NCBI GenBank assembly: GCA_003166025.1
Contig: PMWT01000167.1
Location: 36,700-88,848 of the forward strand
Direction of reading: 5' to 3'
Source of the DNA: Acidimicrobiaceae bacterium
GTDB taxonomy: Bacteria; Actinomycetota; Acidimicrobiia; Acidimicrobiales; Palsa-688
Length of the DNA: 52,149 nt
Under the pieces are notes generated by a model, which saw only the letters and a list, made by a program, of their open reading frames with translations, was not told the origin of the DNA and did not search any database. Positions 22,962 to 31,508 of the stretch are shown one piece after another; the stretch's first letter is position 1; every line of letters starts with the position of its first letter. The position numbers and the translations under genes are program-made.

Positions 22962-24535
22962 GCCGGGGCAGGCTCGGCGACCGGGTTGCTCCCGGCGCCC
23001 ACCGCCTGGGCCGGGTCGTGGCTGCGCTGGCTGCTGGACTCGAAGTCCTTCGTCCTTATAAGGGCCAGGGCGCCCACGGCTGAAACCAAGGCCAGCACCC
23101 CTCCGATGAACAGCACCACATCCAGGCCGTGCGCGTACGACGCCAGCACGGCGTGCGCCAACTGAGCCCGGTGAGCGGCCGGCGCGTGCGCCAGTAGCTG
23201 GGAGCTCTCGCCGCCCTGGATGGCTTGGGACAGGACAGGGATCTGAGCAGCCAAACCGTGCACCGAGCCCAGGTCGCGGCGCAACTCGCGAGTTACCTCA
23301 GAACCGAAGATGGAGCCCAGGGCGGCGACCCCGGTGGAGATGCCGACCTGGCGGAACGTGGAGTTGATGCCGGAGGCCATCCCCGCCCGCCGGGGCTCGA
23401 CGACGCCTACGGCGGTAGAGGCCAGCGGCGGGTTGACCATCCCGGCCCCGACACCAGCCACGAGGAAACCGGGGATAAGCACGGTCCATGACGACGAGGC
23501 GCTGAGCCGGGCCATCAGGAACAGGCCCACCGCGACCAGTAACAGGCCCCCGCCGATCAGGAGCCGCACGGGCACGCGCTGTGTCAGCCGACCGGAAATG
23601 GTGGCGGCGACCATGAGCCCGGCAGAGATGACCAGGAGGCGCACGCCGGTCCCGAGGGCGGAGTAACCCTCGCCATCTTGCAAGTAGAGGACGATGTAGA
23701 GCAGGAGCGCGAACAGCGACGCCGATAGCCCGAAGGCGGCGATCGCCCCGCCGTCGAAGGTGTGGTTGCCGAACAGGGCCAGGTCGAACATGGCGCGGGC
23801 GCTGCGACGTTCCTGCACCACGAAAATGACCAGCAGCACGAACGCCAGCGCGAAGCACACCAGGACACCGGTTTGGGTCCACCCTTTCTCACCCGAGCGG
23901 ATGAGGGCGTACACGAGCGAGATCAGCGCCGCGGTGAACACGGCGAAGCCCACCCAGTCGGGTTGCCGGGCGCCCTGTTGGCGGGACTCATCTACCCGCG
24001 AGATCGTGACGGCTACGGCGAACGCACCGATGGGCACGTTGACGAAGAAGATCCATTTCCACGACAGGCCTGAGGTGAGGATGCCACCGACTACGGGCCC
24101 AATGGCCACCGCCGCTCCCGTGATGGACCCCCATATGCCGAAAGCCACGCCGCGCTCGCGGCCCTGGAAAGCCTGGGCCAGCAGTGCCAGGGACGTCGAG
24201 AACATGATGGCCCCGCCGATGCCCTGGCCGGCGCGGGACAGGATGAGCCACTCCGAAGACTCGGCCAAGCCGCAGGAAAGCGATCCCAGCGTGAAGGAGA
24301 CCAGGCCGATCGTGAACAGGAGCCGCCGGCCGAACAGGTCCGCCAGCGAGCCGGCGGTGAGCAGGAGGGAGGCCAGTGTCAGGGCGTAGGCGTCCACCAC
24401 CCACTGCAGGTCGGAGAAGCTCGAGTGAAGGCTTTTCTGGATGTCGGGCAGGGCCACGTTGACGATCGTCACGTCCAGGAGGAGCATGAAGGTCCCCAGG
24501 CATACGGCGATCAGCGTCCACCATTTCTTGTCCAT
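22958..24535 (-). CDS. MFS drug efflux transporter, DHA2 family (14 membrane spans)
   Basis: A 525-residue inner-membrane protein from ATG 24535. The DHA2 signature is present: an N-terminal LLDVTIVNVALPDIQKSLHSS, motif A region GSLADLFGRRLL between spans 2 and 3, and motif C-like AIGPVVGGILTSGLSWKWIFFVNVP in span 5. About 14 hydrophobic segments are evident, as in EmrB/QacA-type proton antiporters that export drugs or metabolites. The C-terminus is a hydrophilic tail. No regulator is adjacent. It converges on the encapsulin gene with a four-base overlap. Confidence 0.92.
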   Translation of the reverse strand: MDKKWWTLIAVCLGTFMLLLDVTIVNVALPDIQKSLHSSFSDLQWVVDAYALTLASLLLTAGSLADLFGRRLLFTIGLVSFTLGSLSCGLAESSEWLILSRAGQGIGGAIMFSTSLALLAQAFQGRERGVAFGIWGSITGAAVAIGPVVGGILTSGLSWKWIFFVNVPIGAFAVAVTISRVDESRQQGARQPDWVGFAVFTAALISLVYALIRSGEKGWTQTGVLVCFALAFVLLVIFVVQERRSARAMFDLALFGNHTFDGGAIAAFGLSASLFALLLYIVLYLQDGEGYSALGTGVRLLVISAGLMVAATISGRLTQRVPVRLLIGGGLLLVAVGLFLMARLSASSSWTVLIPGFLVAGVGAGMVNPPLASTAVGVVEPRRAGMASGINSTFRQVGISTGVAALGSIFGSEVTRELRRDLGSVHGLAAQIPVLSQAIQGGESSQLLAHAPAAHRAQLAHAVLASYAHGLDVVLFIGGVLALVSAVGALALIRTKDFESSSQRSHDPAQAVGAGSNPVAEPAPA

Positions 24536-24655
24536 CAGTTCAGGCTCTTCCCCTCAGCTTTTGCCCTCCACCTTAAGGCTCTCGATGGGGGCGATGCTAG
24601 AGGGCCGGGCGCCGTTTTCGGCGATGGGCTGGTCAGGGCGGTCAGGTGCCCTTGG

Positions 24656-25498
24656 TCAGCCCTTGAGCCCGGCGGTGGCGATCCCTCCGCGGATCCCCCT
24701 CTGGACCAGCACCAAGAGGATGGCGGACGGGATGGCCGCGAAGATGGCTGCCGCCATCAGGTCGGGCCACTGCGAGGTGTACTGCCCCAGGTACTGGTAG
24801 ATGCTGAGGCTGATCGGTATGACGTTGCCCGAGGTATTGAGGGTCAGGGCGAAGAGGAAGTCGCCCCAGGAGAACAGGAACGAGAAGAGCGCTGCGGCCA
24901 GGATCGCCGGACGACTGAGCGGCAGGACGATACGCACCAGAGACCCCAAGAGCGTGGCCCCGTCCACATAGGCGGCTTCGAGCAGTTCATGCGGCAGGCT
25001 GATCATGAAGGCGCGGATGACGAGTATGTCGAACGGCACGCAGTATGTGGAGTCGGCGATGATCAGGCCGGGGTAGCTGTTGAGCAGGTGGATGTCGGCG
25101 AAGATCTTGAAGAAGGAGATGCCGAGCACGATGCCGGGGATGGTCTGGGTTACCAGGAGCACCAGCGTCACCAGTCCTGTGACCCGGAAGCGGAAGTTGG
25201 CCAGGGCATGAGCCGCGGGCACCGCGATCAACAAGGAGAGCACGGTCGAGCCCACGGCGATGATGAGGCTGGTCAGTAGGGCGCCGCCCTGGGTGCGCAG
25301 CACCTCCGAGTAGGCGGCGAAGGTTGGGGTGGGGGGGAGAAGAGTGGACGGGATGGCGTAGGACTGCTGCAACGTCTTTAGGGACGTAACCACCGCCCAG
25401 TAGATCGGCAACAGCATTATGGCCACGATGACCAGCCCGCCTAGGAGGTTGACCCCCGAGATCGTGGACGAGCGACGTCTGGACCGCTGAGCGCTCAT
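24656..25498 (-). CDS. Carbohydrate ABC transporter permease, MalG type
   Basis: The ATG at 25498 overlaps the stop of the MalF-type gene (ATGA) and starts a 280-residue protein with six membrane spans, beginning LLGGLVIVAIMLLPIYWAVV. The EAA loop, which contacts the ATPase, reads LPHELLEAAYVDGATLLGSLVRIVLPLSRPAI. The C-terminus VQRGIRGGIATAGLKG is the usual end of sugar permeases. It is the last gene of the sugar locus. There is no ATPase gene nearby, as in actinobacterial systems that borrow a shared MsiK-type ATPase. Confidence 0.93.
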   Translation of the reverse strand: MSAQRSRRRSSTISGVNLLGGLVIVAIMLLPIYWAVVTSLKTLQQSYAIPSTLLPPTPTFAAYSEVLRTQGGALLTSLIIAVGSTVLSLLIAVPAAHALANFRFRVTGLVTLVLLVTQTIPGIVLGISFFKIFADIHLLNSYPGLIIADSTYCVPFDILVIRAFMISLPHELLEAAYVDGATLLGSLVRIVLPLSRPAILAAALFSFLFSWGDFLFALTLNTSGNVIPISLSIYQYLGQYTSQWPDLMAAAIFAAIPSAILLVLVQRGIRGGIATAGLKG

Positions 25499-26469
25499 CG
25501 GCGCAGCTCTCCCCTGTAGCTCCGCACGTAGCCCAGGGCGCACACGAGGGAGATAAGCATCATGAGAGTGCCCACGGCCGCGCCCTGGCCGAAGTCGAGG
25601 TTGGTGAACGAGAGGGTGTACGTCCAGGTGGACAACAGTTGGGTGGCGTTTATCGGCCCCCCGCCGGTCAGGATGATGACGACGTCGAACGCCTTGAGAG
25701 TGTAAATGAACCCGAGCACCAGGACGACGGCGATGACCGGCCGCATGACGGGCACGGTGATCGACCGGAAGGTCCGCAGCCGCCCGGCGCCGTCCACCCT
25801 GGCGGCCTCGTAAAGCTCTTTGGGTATGTCCTGGAGCCCCCCGTGCAACAGCAGCATGTTGAACGGGATGCCGATCCAAATGTTCGCCAGCACGACGACG
25901 GGCAGGGCCAGGTGCGTGTTGGTGAGCCATTCGATGGGCGAGTGGATCAGGCCGACGTCAGAAAGGACCTGGTTGATCATGCCGCTGTTGGGGTCGAACA
26001 TCAGCCGCAGGATGAGCCCCGTCACCACGCCGGGGAGCAGCCAGGGTATGAGGATGAGGGATCTCAGCAGGCCGCTGAGAGGGAACCGTTGCGTGAAGAA
26101 CAGCGCCAACAGGAAGCCGATCCCGAACTGCAGCACGAGGGAACCGGCCATGAAGATCGCCGTGTGGGCGATCACCCCCGGCAGCGTCGGGTTTGTCACG
26201 GCGACCCGGTAGTTCGTAATGCCCACGAAGCTGGCCGTGTTCTGCAGTAAGCCGATGACGCTGGACTGGCGGACGCTCAGCAGGATGTTATAGGCGATCG
26301 GGTAGACGAACAGCGCGAGTACGTAGATGATGGCCGGTAGCAAGAACAACCATCGCTTGCCTCGGCTTACGCTGCGCAGCCAGAGCCCATGGCCGCTTCC
26401 GGGAGCCCGCGGCGGCCGGCGGTGCTGCCCGGGGCGTACCGTTACGGCCCCTGATCCTGTCGTTGGCAC
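25495..26469 (-). CDS. Carbohydrate ABC transporter permease, MalF/UgpA type
   Basis: A 324-residue permease from GTG 26469, starting 15 bp after the GH31 stop. A proline/arginine-rich cytoplasmic tail (about 35 residues) precedes a first span, LFLLPAIIYVLALFVYPIAYNILLS, and five more. The EAA loop is IPKELYEAARVDGAGRLRTFRSITVPVMRPVI. The substrate channel is completed by the downstream MalG-type subunit. Its location directly behind a GH31 glycosidase gene and the binding protein points to an alpha-linked oligosaccharide as substrate. Confidence 0.93.
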   Translation of the reverse strand: MPTTGSGAVTVRPGQHRRPPRAPGSGHGLWLRSVSRGKRWLFLLPAIIYVLALFVYPIAYNILLSVRQSSVIGLLQNTASFVGITNYRVAVTNPTLPGVIAHTAIFMAGSLVLQFGIGFLLALFFTQRFPLSGLLRSLILIPWLLPGVVTGLILRLMFDPNSGMINQVLSDVGLIHSPIEWLTNTHLALPVVVLANIWIGIPFNMLLLHGGLQDIPKELYEAARVDGAGRLRTFRSITVPVMRPVIAVVLVLGFIYTLKAFDVVIILTGGGPINATQLLSTWTYTLSFTNLDFGQGAAVGTLMMLISLVCALGYVRSYRGELRR

Positions 26470-26484
26470 CTATAGCCTCGCTGC

Positions 26485-28494
26485 TCAGCGCACCGGCAGT
26501 TGTGCGCCGTCGCGCAGGTACACCGGGATGTGCTCGAGGGGGGCGTCGGCGTCGGCCCACGTGCCCCCGGCGATGGTCTGTCCTGTCCACGGGTCGGTCC
26601 AGGTGGCGCCGGCCGGCAGGTAGACCCGCCGGGAACGGGCACCGAGCTCGGTCACGGGGGCCACGAGCACGGAGGGCCCGAAGCAGAACTGGTCGTCGAC
26701 GGCCCAGGCCTCGGGATCGTCGGGGAAGTCGAACCAGACCGGCCGCATGGGCGGCACGCCCTCGCTGGAGGCCAGTGCCATCTGCTCGAGCACGTAGGGC
26801 TTTATGCGCTCCCGCAGGGCCATGACCCCGACCAGGATCTCGTAGACCTCCTCGCCGTAGGACCAAACCTCGTTGGGGCCGCCGGACATCGCCTGGGACA
26901 GAGGGGCCCGGGGCAACCGGTCGCCGTGCAACCTGAACAGCGGGCACCACACGCCGTACTGGAACCAGCGCACGATCAGCTCCCGGTAGGTGGGGCTCGA
27001 GGGGTCACCGCCGTGGAACCCACCTATGTCGGTGGTCCACCATGGGATGCCCGAGATGGCCACGTTGAGCCCAGCCCTTACTTGCGCCGTGAGCGACTCG
27101 AAGGTGGCGGTGATATCACCGGACCACAGTGCCGCCCCCCAGCGCTGGCTGCCGGCCCAGGCCGAGCGGATGAGGCTGACCACCTCGGTCTCGCCCACGG
27201 CGTGCATGCCCTCATAGACGGCGCGGGCGTGGTCGGTGGGGTAGCGGTTGAGCACCTCGGCCCCCGGCCCCGCGGCCAGGCGCAGGTTGTCGACATGGCC
27301 GGGCCTGATCTCGGGCTCGCACGCGTCCAACCAGAAGATCTTGATGCCGTAGCGGTAGTAATTGGTCGCCAGCTGTTCCCAGAGGTAGTGGCGGGCGTCC
27401 TGGTTGGAAGAGTCGTAGAACGAAACGGGCACGCGCACGGCCGAACCCCGGTCGGGCCAGTCGGCGTGGTGGGGCGGCCCAGCCTCGCTGGCGATCAGGT
27501 AACCGGCGTCGAGCATCGGCTGGTAGTTGGACGACAACAGGCTGACCGAGGGCCACACCGAGACCATGAGGCGGGTGCCCATGGTCGCCAGCTCGTCCAC
27601 CATGGCCTGGGGGTCGGGCCACTCGCTGGGCTCGAAGCGCCAGTCGCCGAGCTGGGCCCAGTGGAAGAAGTCACAGACGATGACCGATAGGGCCAAACCG
27701 CGGCGGTGGTACTCCCGAGCTACCTCGAGAAGCTCGTCTTGGGTGCGGTAGCGCAGCTTGGACTGCCAGAAACCAGCCGCCCAATCCGGCAACATGGGGG
27801 CGTGGCCGGTCACGCCGGCGTAACGGGCAGCTATCTGTGCAGGAGTACCGGCCGTGACCCAGTAGTCGATCTGGCGGGCGCTGTCGGCAACCCAGCGGGT
27901 GGCGCTGGCCCCGAGCTCGACCCGGCCCACAGCCGGGTTGTTCCATAGCAGGCCGTAACCGCGGTTCGATACGACAAAGGGGATAGAGACCTCGGCGTTG
28001 CGCTGCACCAGGTCGACCACCAGGCCTTTTTGATCGAGCCGGCCGTGGGTGTGCTGGCCCAGGCCGAAGAGCTGCTCGCCCTCGTAGGAGGCAAAGCACT
28101 GTTCCAGGCGCTGGTAGCCGTTGCCCCGGGCCGTGAAGTTGCGGGGCCCGGGCCACCAGAAGTGGATGGGTTGTTCAGCCAGTAGCTCCTCGCCCGTCTC
28201 GGTCCGCAGGAACCGGAGCCGTCCCTCCGCGTCCACCTCGGCGGTTATGGCCCCGACGCTGATACTGGCGCCGCCGTCGACGATCTTGACCGTGCCCGAA
28301 GCCGCCGGGCGTTCGGCCAGGGCGCCATGGTCATCGATGAAATGGTCCAGGGCGGCCCGCACCCGCAGGCTGTCCGGCCCCCACGCTTCGATGCGCACCA
28401 CCTCGTGCCCGGAGCGCCAGGTTAGAGCACCGGCCTCGTCGACGAAGGGCGCGGTCGGGATTTCGTCGTCAGCTTTGGGGAAAACGGAGGGCAC
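26485..28494 (-). CDS. GH31 family alpha-glycosidase (alpha-xylosidase/alpha-glucosidase type)
   Basis: A 669-residue cytoplasmic enzyme (no signal peptide). An N-terminal beta-sandwich is followed by the GH31 barrel: SKLRYRTQDELLEVAREYHRRGLALSVIVCDFFHW (in pieces: SKLRYRTQDE, LSVIVCDFFHW), the nucleophile D390 in IFWLDACEPE and the acid/base D460 in LWSGDIT. RLHGDR and the C-terminal beta domain (YLPAGATWTDPWTG, EHIPVYLRDGAQLPV) complete the family. The WLDA.EPE form is common in alpha-xylosidases and related enzymes acting on xyloglucan fragments or isoprimeverose. It would cleave imported oligosaccharides. The 5' side holds a large stem-loop separating it from the binding-protein gene. Confidence 0.92.
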   Translation of the reverse strand: MPSVFPKADDEIPTAPFVDEAGALTWRSGHEVVRIEAWGPDSLRVRAALDHFIDDHGALAERPAASGTVKIVDGGASISVGAITAEVDAEGRLRFLRTETGEELLAEQPIHFWWPGPRNFTARGNGYQRLEQCFASYEGEQLFGLGQHTHGRLDQKGLVVDLVQRNAEVSIPFVVSNRGYGLLWNNPAVGRVELGASATRWVADSARQIDYWVTAGTPAQIAARYAGVTGHAPMLPDWAAGFWQSKLRYRTQDELLEVAREYHRRGLALSVIVCDFFHWAQLGDWRFEPSEWPDPQAMVDELATMGTRLMVSVWPSVSLLSSNYQPMLDAGYLIASEAGPPHHADWPDRGSAVRVPVSFYDSSNQDARHYLWEQLATNYYRYGIKIFWLDACEPEIRPGHVDNLRLAAGPGAEVLNRYPTDHARAVYEGMHAVGETEVVSLIRSAWAGSQRWGAALWSGDITATFESLTAQVRAGLNVAISGIPWWTTDIGGFHGGDPSSPTYRELIVRWFQYGVWCPLFRLHGDRLPRAPLSQAMSGGPNEVWSYGEEVYEILVGVMALRERIKPYVLEQMALASSEGVPPMRPVWFDFPDDPEAWAVDDQFCFGPSVLVAPVTELGARSRRVYLPAGATWTDPWTGQTIAGGTWADADAPLEHIPVYLRDGAQLPVR

Positions 28495-28563
28495 GGGAGT
28501 CCTTTTTGCGGTCGAGGGCGAAACGAGGACCGGGGTGGCCCTGGGCGTAGGGTAGCCCTTGGA

Positions 28564-28640
28564 GGCATGCCGCTACGAGAGCCGGGGGGCACACGTCCTG
28601 GCGGACGATAGGTGTACCCCGAGGCTCCCGCATGCGTGCC
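28564..28640 (-). terminator. Long imperfect stem-loop between binding-protein and GH31 genes
   Basis: GAGCCGGGGGGCACAC (28579-28594) can pair with GTGTACCCCGAGGCTC (28612-28627), 13 of 16 positions complementary. The flanks GGCATGC (28564-28570) and GCATGC (from 28630) can extend the helix. It lies in the 168-bp gap just after the sugar-binding-protein stop, in the direction of transcription. There is no run of U after it. The likely role is partial attenuation or protection of the upstream binding-protein mRNA, a known arrangement that yields more binding protein than permease. This function is inferred. Confidence 0.5.
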
Positions 28641-28662
28641 ACAGACCTACGTACTTATGAAA

Positions 28663-29961
28663 TTATGAAATGTGGTACTGAGCCAGGGCAGTCTTCACGG
28701 CCGTCTCAGCGGTGTCGAGAGCCTGGGTCGGGGTCTGCTTGCCGAGGATGACGGCTTGTACGGCCGTGCCCAGGGCGCTCTCGATGGCCGAGTACGCCAG
28801 CCCCACTTCACCGGTGCGGGACCGGGCGTGCTCGATCTCTTCGGCGAAGATCTTGTCCTGAGGGACCTTGGCCAGCAGTTCGGCCGAGACCGATTCTTGG
28901 CTTGCTATCTCGCCGTTCTGAGCTGCCCAGCTGTAGGTACTGGCCGGAGAGGTTAGGAACTCCAAGAGCTTCAGGCCCAACGCCTCGTTGGCCGGCGAAG
29001 ACTTGGGGATGACCCACACCTCGCCCCCGAGGGGAGCAGCGGCCGACATTCCCATGCTCGGGACGGGGATTTTGGCGATGCCGTAGTCCAGGCCCTTGGT
29101 GGCGTTGAAAGGTTCCAGCTCCCAGGGGCCCATGATGATCATGGCGGCCTTGCCGCCCATGAAGTCCACCGCTGTGTTGTTCTGTTGCTCGTCTACGACC
29201 GAGGTGGGCAGGGCACCTTCCTTGGCCAGCTCCTGGTAGAGCGTGAGCGCCTTTATGCCTCCGGCGTTATTGACGTGCTCGAGGTCTCCTCCGGCGGTCC
29301 AGAAGAAGGGTAGGAACTGCCAGACTGCGCTGCCGGGCACATTGTCCGCCGCCACTTCGAAGCCAGCCACGCCGTTGCTCGTCAGCGCCTTGGCGTCAGT
29401 CACGAGCTGCGCCCACGTCGCCGGCGGCGACATTATGTGCGCGGCCGAGAGAAGTTTCTTATTGTAAAACAGACCGATCGTATTGTTGCCGAAGCCGAGC
29501 CCGTACTGCACTCCGTTGTAGCTCCCAGCCGCTATCGCTCCCTCGGTCAGGCCCGAGGTCTTGACCCCGAGGCTGGCCAGTGGGACCAGGTCGCCGGCCC
29601 CAGCCAGCTCCGGCACGACTGGGTTGTCCATCATCAGCAGGTCGGGGAGCTGGTGCGAAGCCGCCTCGGTCAGGGTTTGGGACGCGGCGTTGGCCGAAGG
29701 GAAAACGTCGCGCTTTACGGTGAAGCCCGAGTTAGCCTTTTCGAACTGGCTTATGAACTGGACCATTTCGGTGTTGTCACTTGCGGTGTAGTAGTCCTGC
29801 TCGGTGATCGTGCCGGGTTTGGCCGGCGGCAGTATCGAGGTCGACGCCACCCTGTGAGGCGACGCCATGGCCGTCACCGGCCCGCAAACCGTCACCAGCA
29901 GCACGGCGGCGGCCGAGGCAGCCAGAGCCGAACGTCCCTTTACTCGTTTGACTGTCAGCAT
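28663..29961 (-). CDS. Sugar ABC transporter substrate-binding protein (SBP family 1)
   Basis: A 432-residue exported protein. The signal peptide (residues about 1-33) ends in an Ala-rich stretch; no lipobox cysteine follows it. The mature part is family 1 (MalE/UgpB-like): VQFISQFEKANSGFTVKRDVF, LPDLLMMDNPVV, YGLGFGNNTIGLFYNKKLL, FMGGKAAMIIMGPWEL and GEVWVIPKSS, followed by EALGLKLLEFLTSP. An AAGGA ribosome-binding site lies just before the ATG at 29961. It captures an oligosaccharide for the two permeases downstream. It directly follows the ROK regulator gene on the same strand (57-bp gap). Confidence 0.92.
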   Translation of the reverse strand: MLTVKRVKGRSALAASAAAVLLVTVCGPVTAMASPHRVASTSILPPAKPGTITEQDYYTASDNTEMVQFISQFEKANSGFTVKRDVFPSANAASQTLTEAASHQLPDLLMMDNPVVPELAGAGDLVPLASLGVKTSGLTEGAIAAGSYNGVQYGLGFGNNTIGLFYNKKLLSAAHIMSPPATWAQLVTDAKALTSNGVAGFEVAADNVPGSAVWQFLPFFWTAGGDLEHVNNAGGIKALTLYQELAKEGALPTSVVDEQQNNTAVDFMGGKAAMIIMGPWELEPFNATKGLDYGIAKIPVPSMGMSAAAPLGGEVWVIPKSSPANEALGLKLLEFLTSPASTYSWAAQNGEIASQESVSAELLAKVPQDKIFAEEIEHARSRTGEVGLAYSAIESALGTAVQAVILGKQTPTQALDTAETAVKTALAQYHIS

Positions 29962-30018
29962 TTCCTTATAACCCCTCTCTTGTAATTGGTGTAGCGGTGT
30001 GTGTAGATCCCGTGTTGG

Positions 30019-31317
30019 TCACATCACATCGACCAAGGATTGTTTGGTGGGTGGGTTGAACGTCTCGCCCAGCACCACACAGGCCGCGCCCCGGGCCCAT
30101 TTCGTACCGTCGACCGGTTCGGAGACGAGTACTACCTCGGGAGGGGTCTGAGAGAACGTCGACGCGGCAATGGCTTTGCGGACAGGTCCGAACCGCCACT
30201 CGCCGGCGGGGACGCCCTCGCCGCTTATTACGACGAGACGGGGGTTGATCACATTGACGAGGGCGGCCATGCCCCGGCCGAGGTGCTCGCCGGCCCGGGT
30301 GAGGACTTCCCGGCTGAGCTCGTCGCCCCGGTCGGCGGCCGCCCCCACCTGAGCAATGGTCAGTCCCTCGCCTTGCGCGGCGTCACGCAATGATGTCGCC
30401 GTGCCCTGGCTCACAGCGGCGCGGATGTCCCGCAGGATCGCCCTGTCGGACGCCCAGGCCTCCACACACCCGTTCCTGCCGCACGTGCACGCCGGGCCAC
30501 CGTCCTCGAGCTGGATATGGCCGAACTCGCCGGCTGCTCCCTGAGCGCCGCGATGAAGTTGGCCGTTGACCACAATGCCGGCCCCGATCCCGGAGCCCAC
30601 GACCACGACGATGAAGTGGTCGACCCCGTGGCCGAGACCGAACCACTGTTCGGTCGCCGTCAGGGTGTTGGCGTCGTTCTCCAGGATGACCGGGAGGCCC
30701 AGTCTTTGCGAGATGGGCTGGGCCAGGGCCACGTTGTGCCAGTTGAAGGTGTTGGAGTACAGGCACACGCCGGTGTTGGCATCGATGGCGCCGGCCACTC
30801 CCACACCTACGCCGATGATGCGGTCCGGTGCCACCGCTGTGGCCAAGATGGCGGTCTGGACCGCTTCGCAGACAGCGGCGATGACGACTTCAGGTTCCCG
30901 GGGGGCGGGCGGGGGGGTCGGTCCGGCGGTGGCCGCCGCTCGCTCCGGCAGGGGGGTCACCTGGGTGTAGATGACGGCGGCCCGTAGGTCGGTCACCACC
31001 AGCGAGATGGCGTGGCCCATCAGTTTCAGGCCGATCACGTAGTTGGCCTTGTCGTTGAGGCGGAGCAGCGAAGGGGGGCGACCGCCGCTAGAGATGCCCT
31101 GGCCGACCTCCTCCACCAGCCCCCGGACGGTCAGATCGGCCACGATCGACGAGACGGTGGGCCCGCTCAGTCTCGTCGCCCTCACGAGGTCGGCCCGGGA
31201 CATCGTCGGGTGGGCCCGGAGCATGTTCACCACCAGGTTGCGGTTCATGTCCGCCATGAGCTGCCAGTCGCCGCGGCGGATACCCTGTCGGGAGAAAGTA
31301 TCTTCGGAAAGATTCAT
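30019..31317 (-). CDS. ROK family transcriptional regulator (XylR/NagC-like)
   Basis: The ATG at 31317 is chosen because a good promoter lies just upstream of it. The 432-residue protein has an N-terminal winged helix-turn-helix (LVRATRLSGPTVSSIVADL, residues about 45-63 of this start), then a sugar-kinase-like ROK domain. The Zn-binding/ROK signature GPACTCGRNGCVEAWAS and GVGVGVAGAIDANTGV are present, but the DxGGT catalytic ATP motif is replaced, as expected for a regulator. It should repress the sugar-binding protein, GH31 and permease genes until the inducing sugar binds. It is transcribed in the same direction and may be autoregulated. Confidence 0.9.
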   Translation of the reverse strand: MNLSEDTFSRQGIRRGDWQLMADMNRNLVVNMLRAHPTMSRADLVRATRLSGPTVSSIVADLTVRGLVEEVGQGISSGGRPPSLLRLNDKANYVIGLKLMGHAISLVVTDLRAAVIYTQVTPLPERAAATAGPTPPPAPREPEVVIAAVCEAVQTAILATAVAPDRIIGVGVGVAGAIDANTGVCLYSNTFNWHNVALAQPISQRLGLPVILENDANTLTATEQWFGLGHGVDHFIVVVVGSGIGAGIVVNGQLHRGAQGAAGEFGHIQLEDGGPACTCGRNGCVEAWASDRAILRDIRAAVSQGTATSLRDAAQGEGLTIAQVGAAADRGDELSREVLTRAGEHLGRGMAALVNVINPRLVVISGEGVPAGEWRFGPVRKAIAASTFSQTPPEVVLVSEPVDGTKWARGAACVVLGETFNPPTKQSLVDVM

Positions 31318-31333
31318 AAGAAAGTCAGACGGA

Positions 31334-31362
31334 AGCTTAGGTAGGCGAGCGCGACGTGTCAA
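31334..31362 (-). promoter_or_regulatory. Sigma-70-type promoter for the ROK/sugar operon
   Basis: On the minus strand, TTGACA (31362-31357) and TAAGCT (31339-31334) are separated by exactly 17 bp. This places transcription start a few bases before the chosen ATG at 31317, so the leader is short. It is one of the clearest -35/-10 pairs in the window. Confidence 0.6.
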
Positions 31363-31446
31363 GGCGGCGCGTGCTCGCCTGAGCGAAGGCGCGCCCGTCC
31401 CGTCTGCGCGCCGGTGGTGCCGGCCGGGGCCGCCGGTTTTCGTTCT

Positions 31447-31508
31447 GCCGGTTTAGATGTGCCGGTTTAGATGTGCCGGTTTAGATGTGCCGGTTTAGAT
31501 GTGCCGGT
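31447..31508. repeat. 14-bp tandem repeat, about 4.4 copies
   Basis: The unit GCCGGTTTAGATGT is repeated four times without change from 31447 to 31502, followed by a partial unit to 31508. The last copy overlaps the stop codon and the final codons of the oxidoreductase gene read from the other strand. Length differences by whole units do not change the encoded C-terminus, because the first in-frame stop lies in the copy next to the gene. It looks like a slippage-prone array of recent origin. Confidence 0.9.

Noticed and set aside
26500..27690. Long plus-strand open frame opposite the GH31 gene
   Set aside because: Shadow of the GH31 gene, which has both catalytic Asp residues and full length.
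31447..31508. Tandem 14-bp repeat as a CRISPR array
   Set aside because: Copies are directly adjacent without spacers and no cas genes are present.
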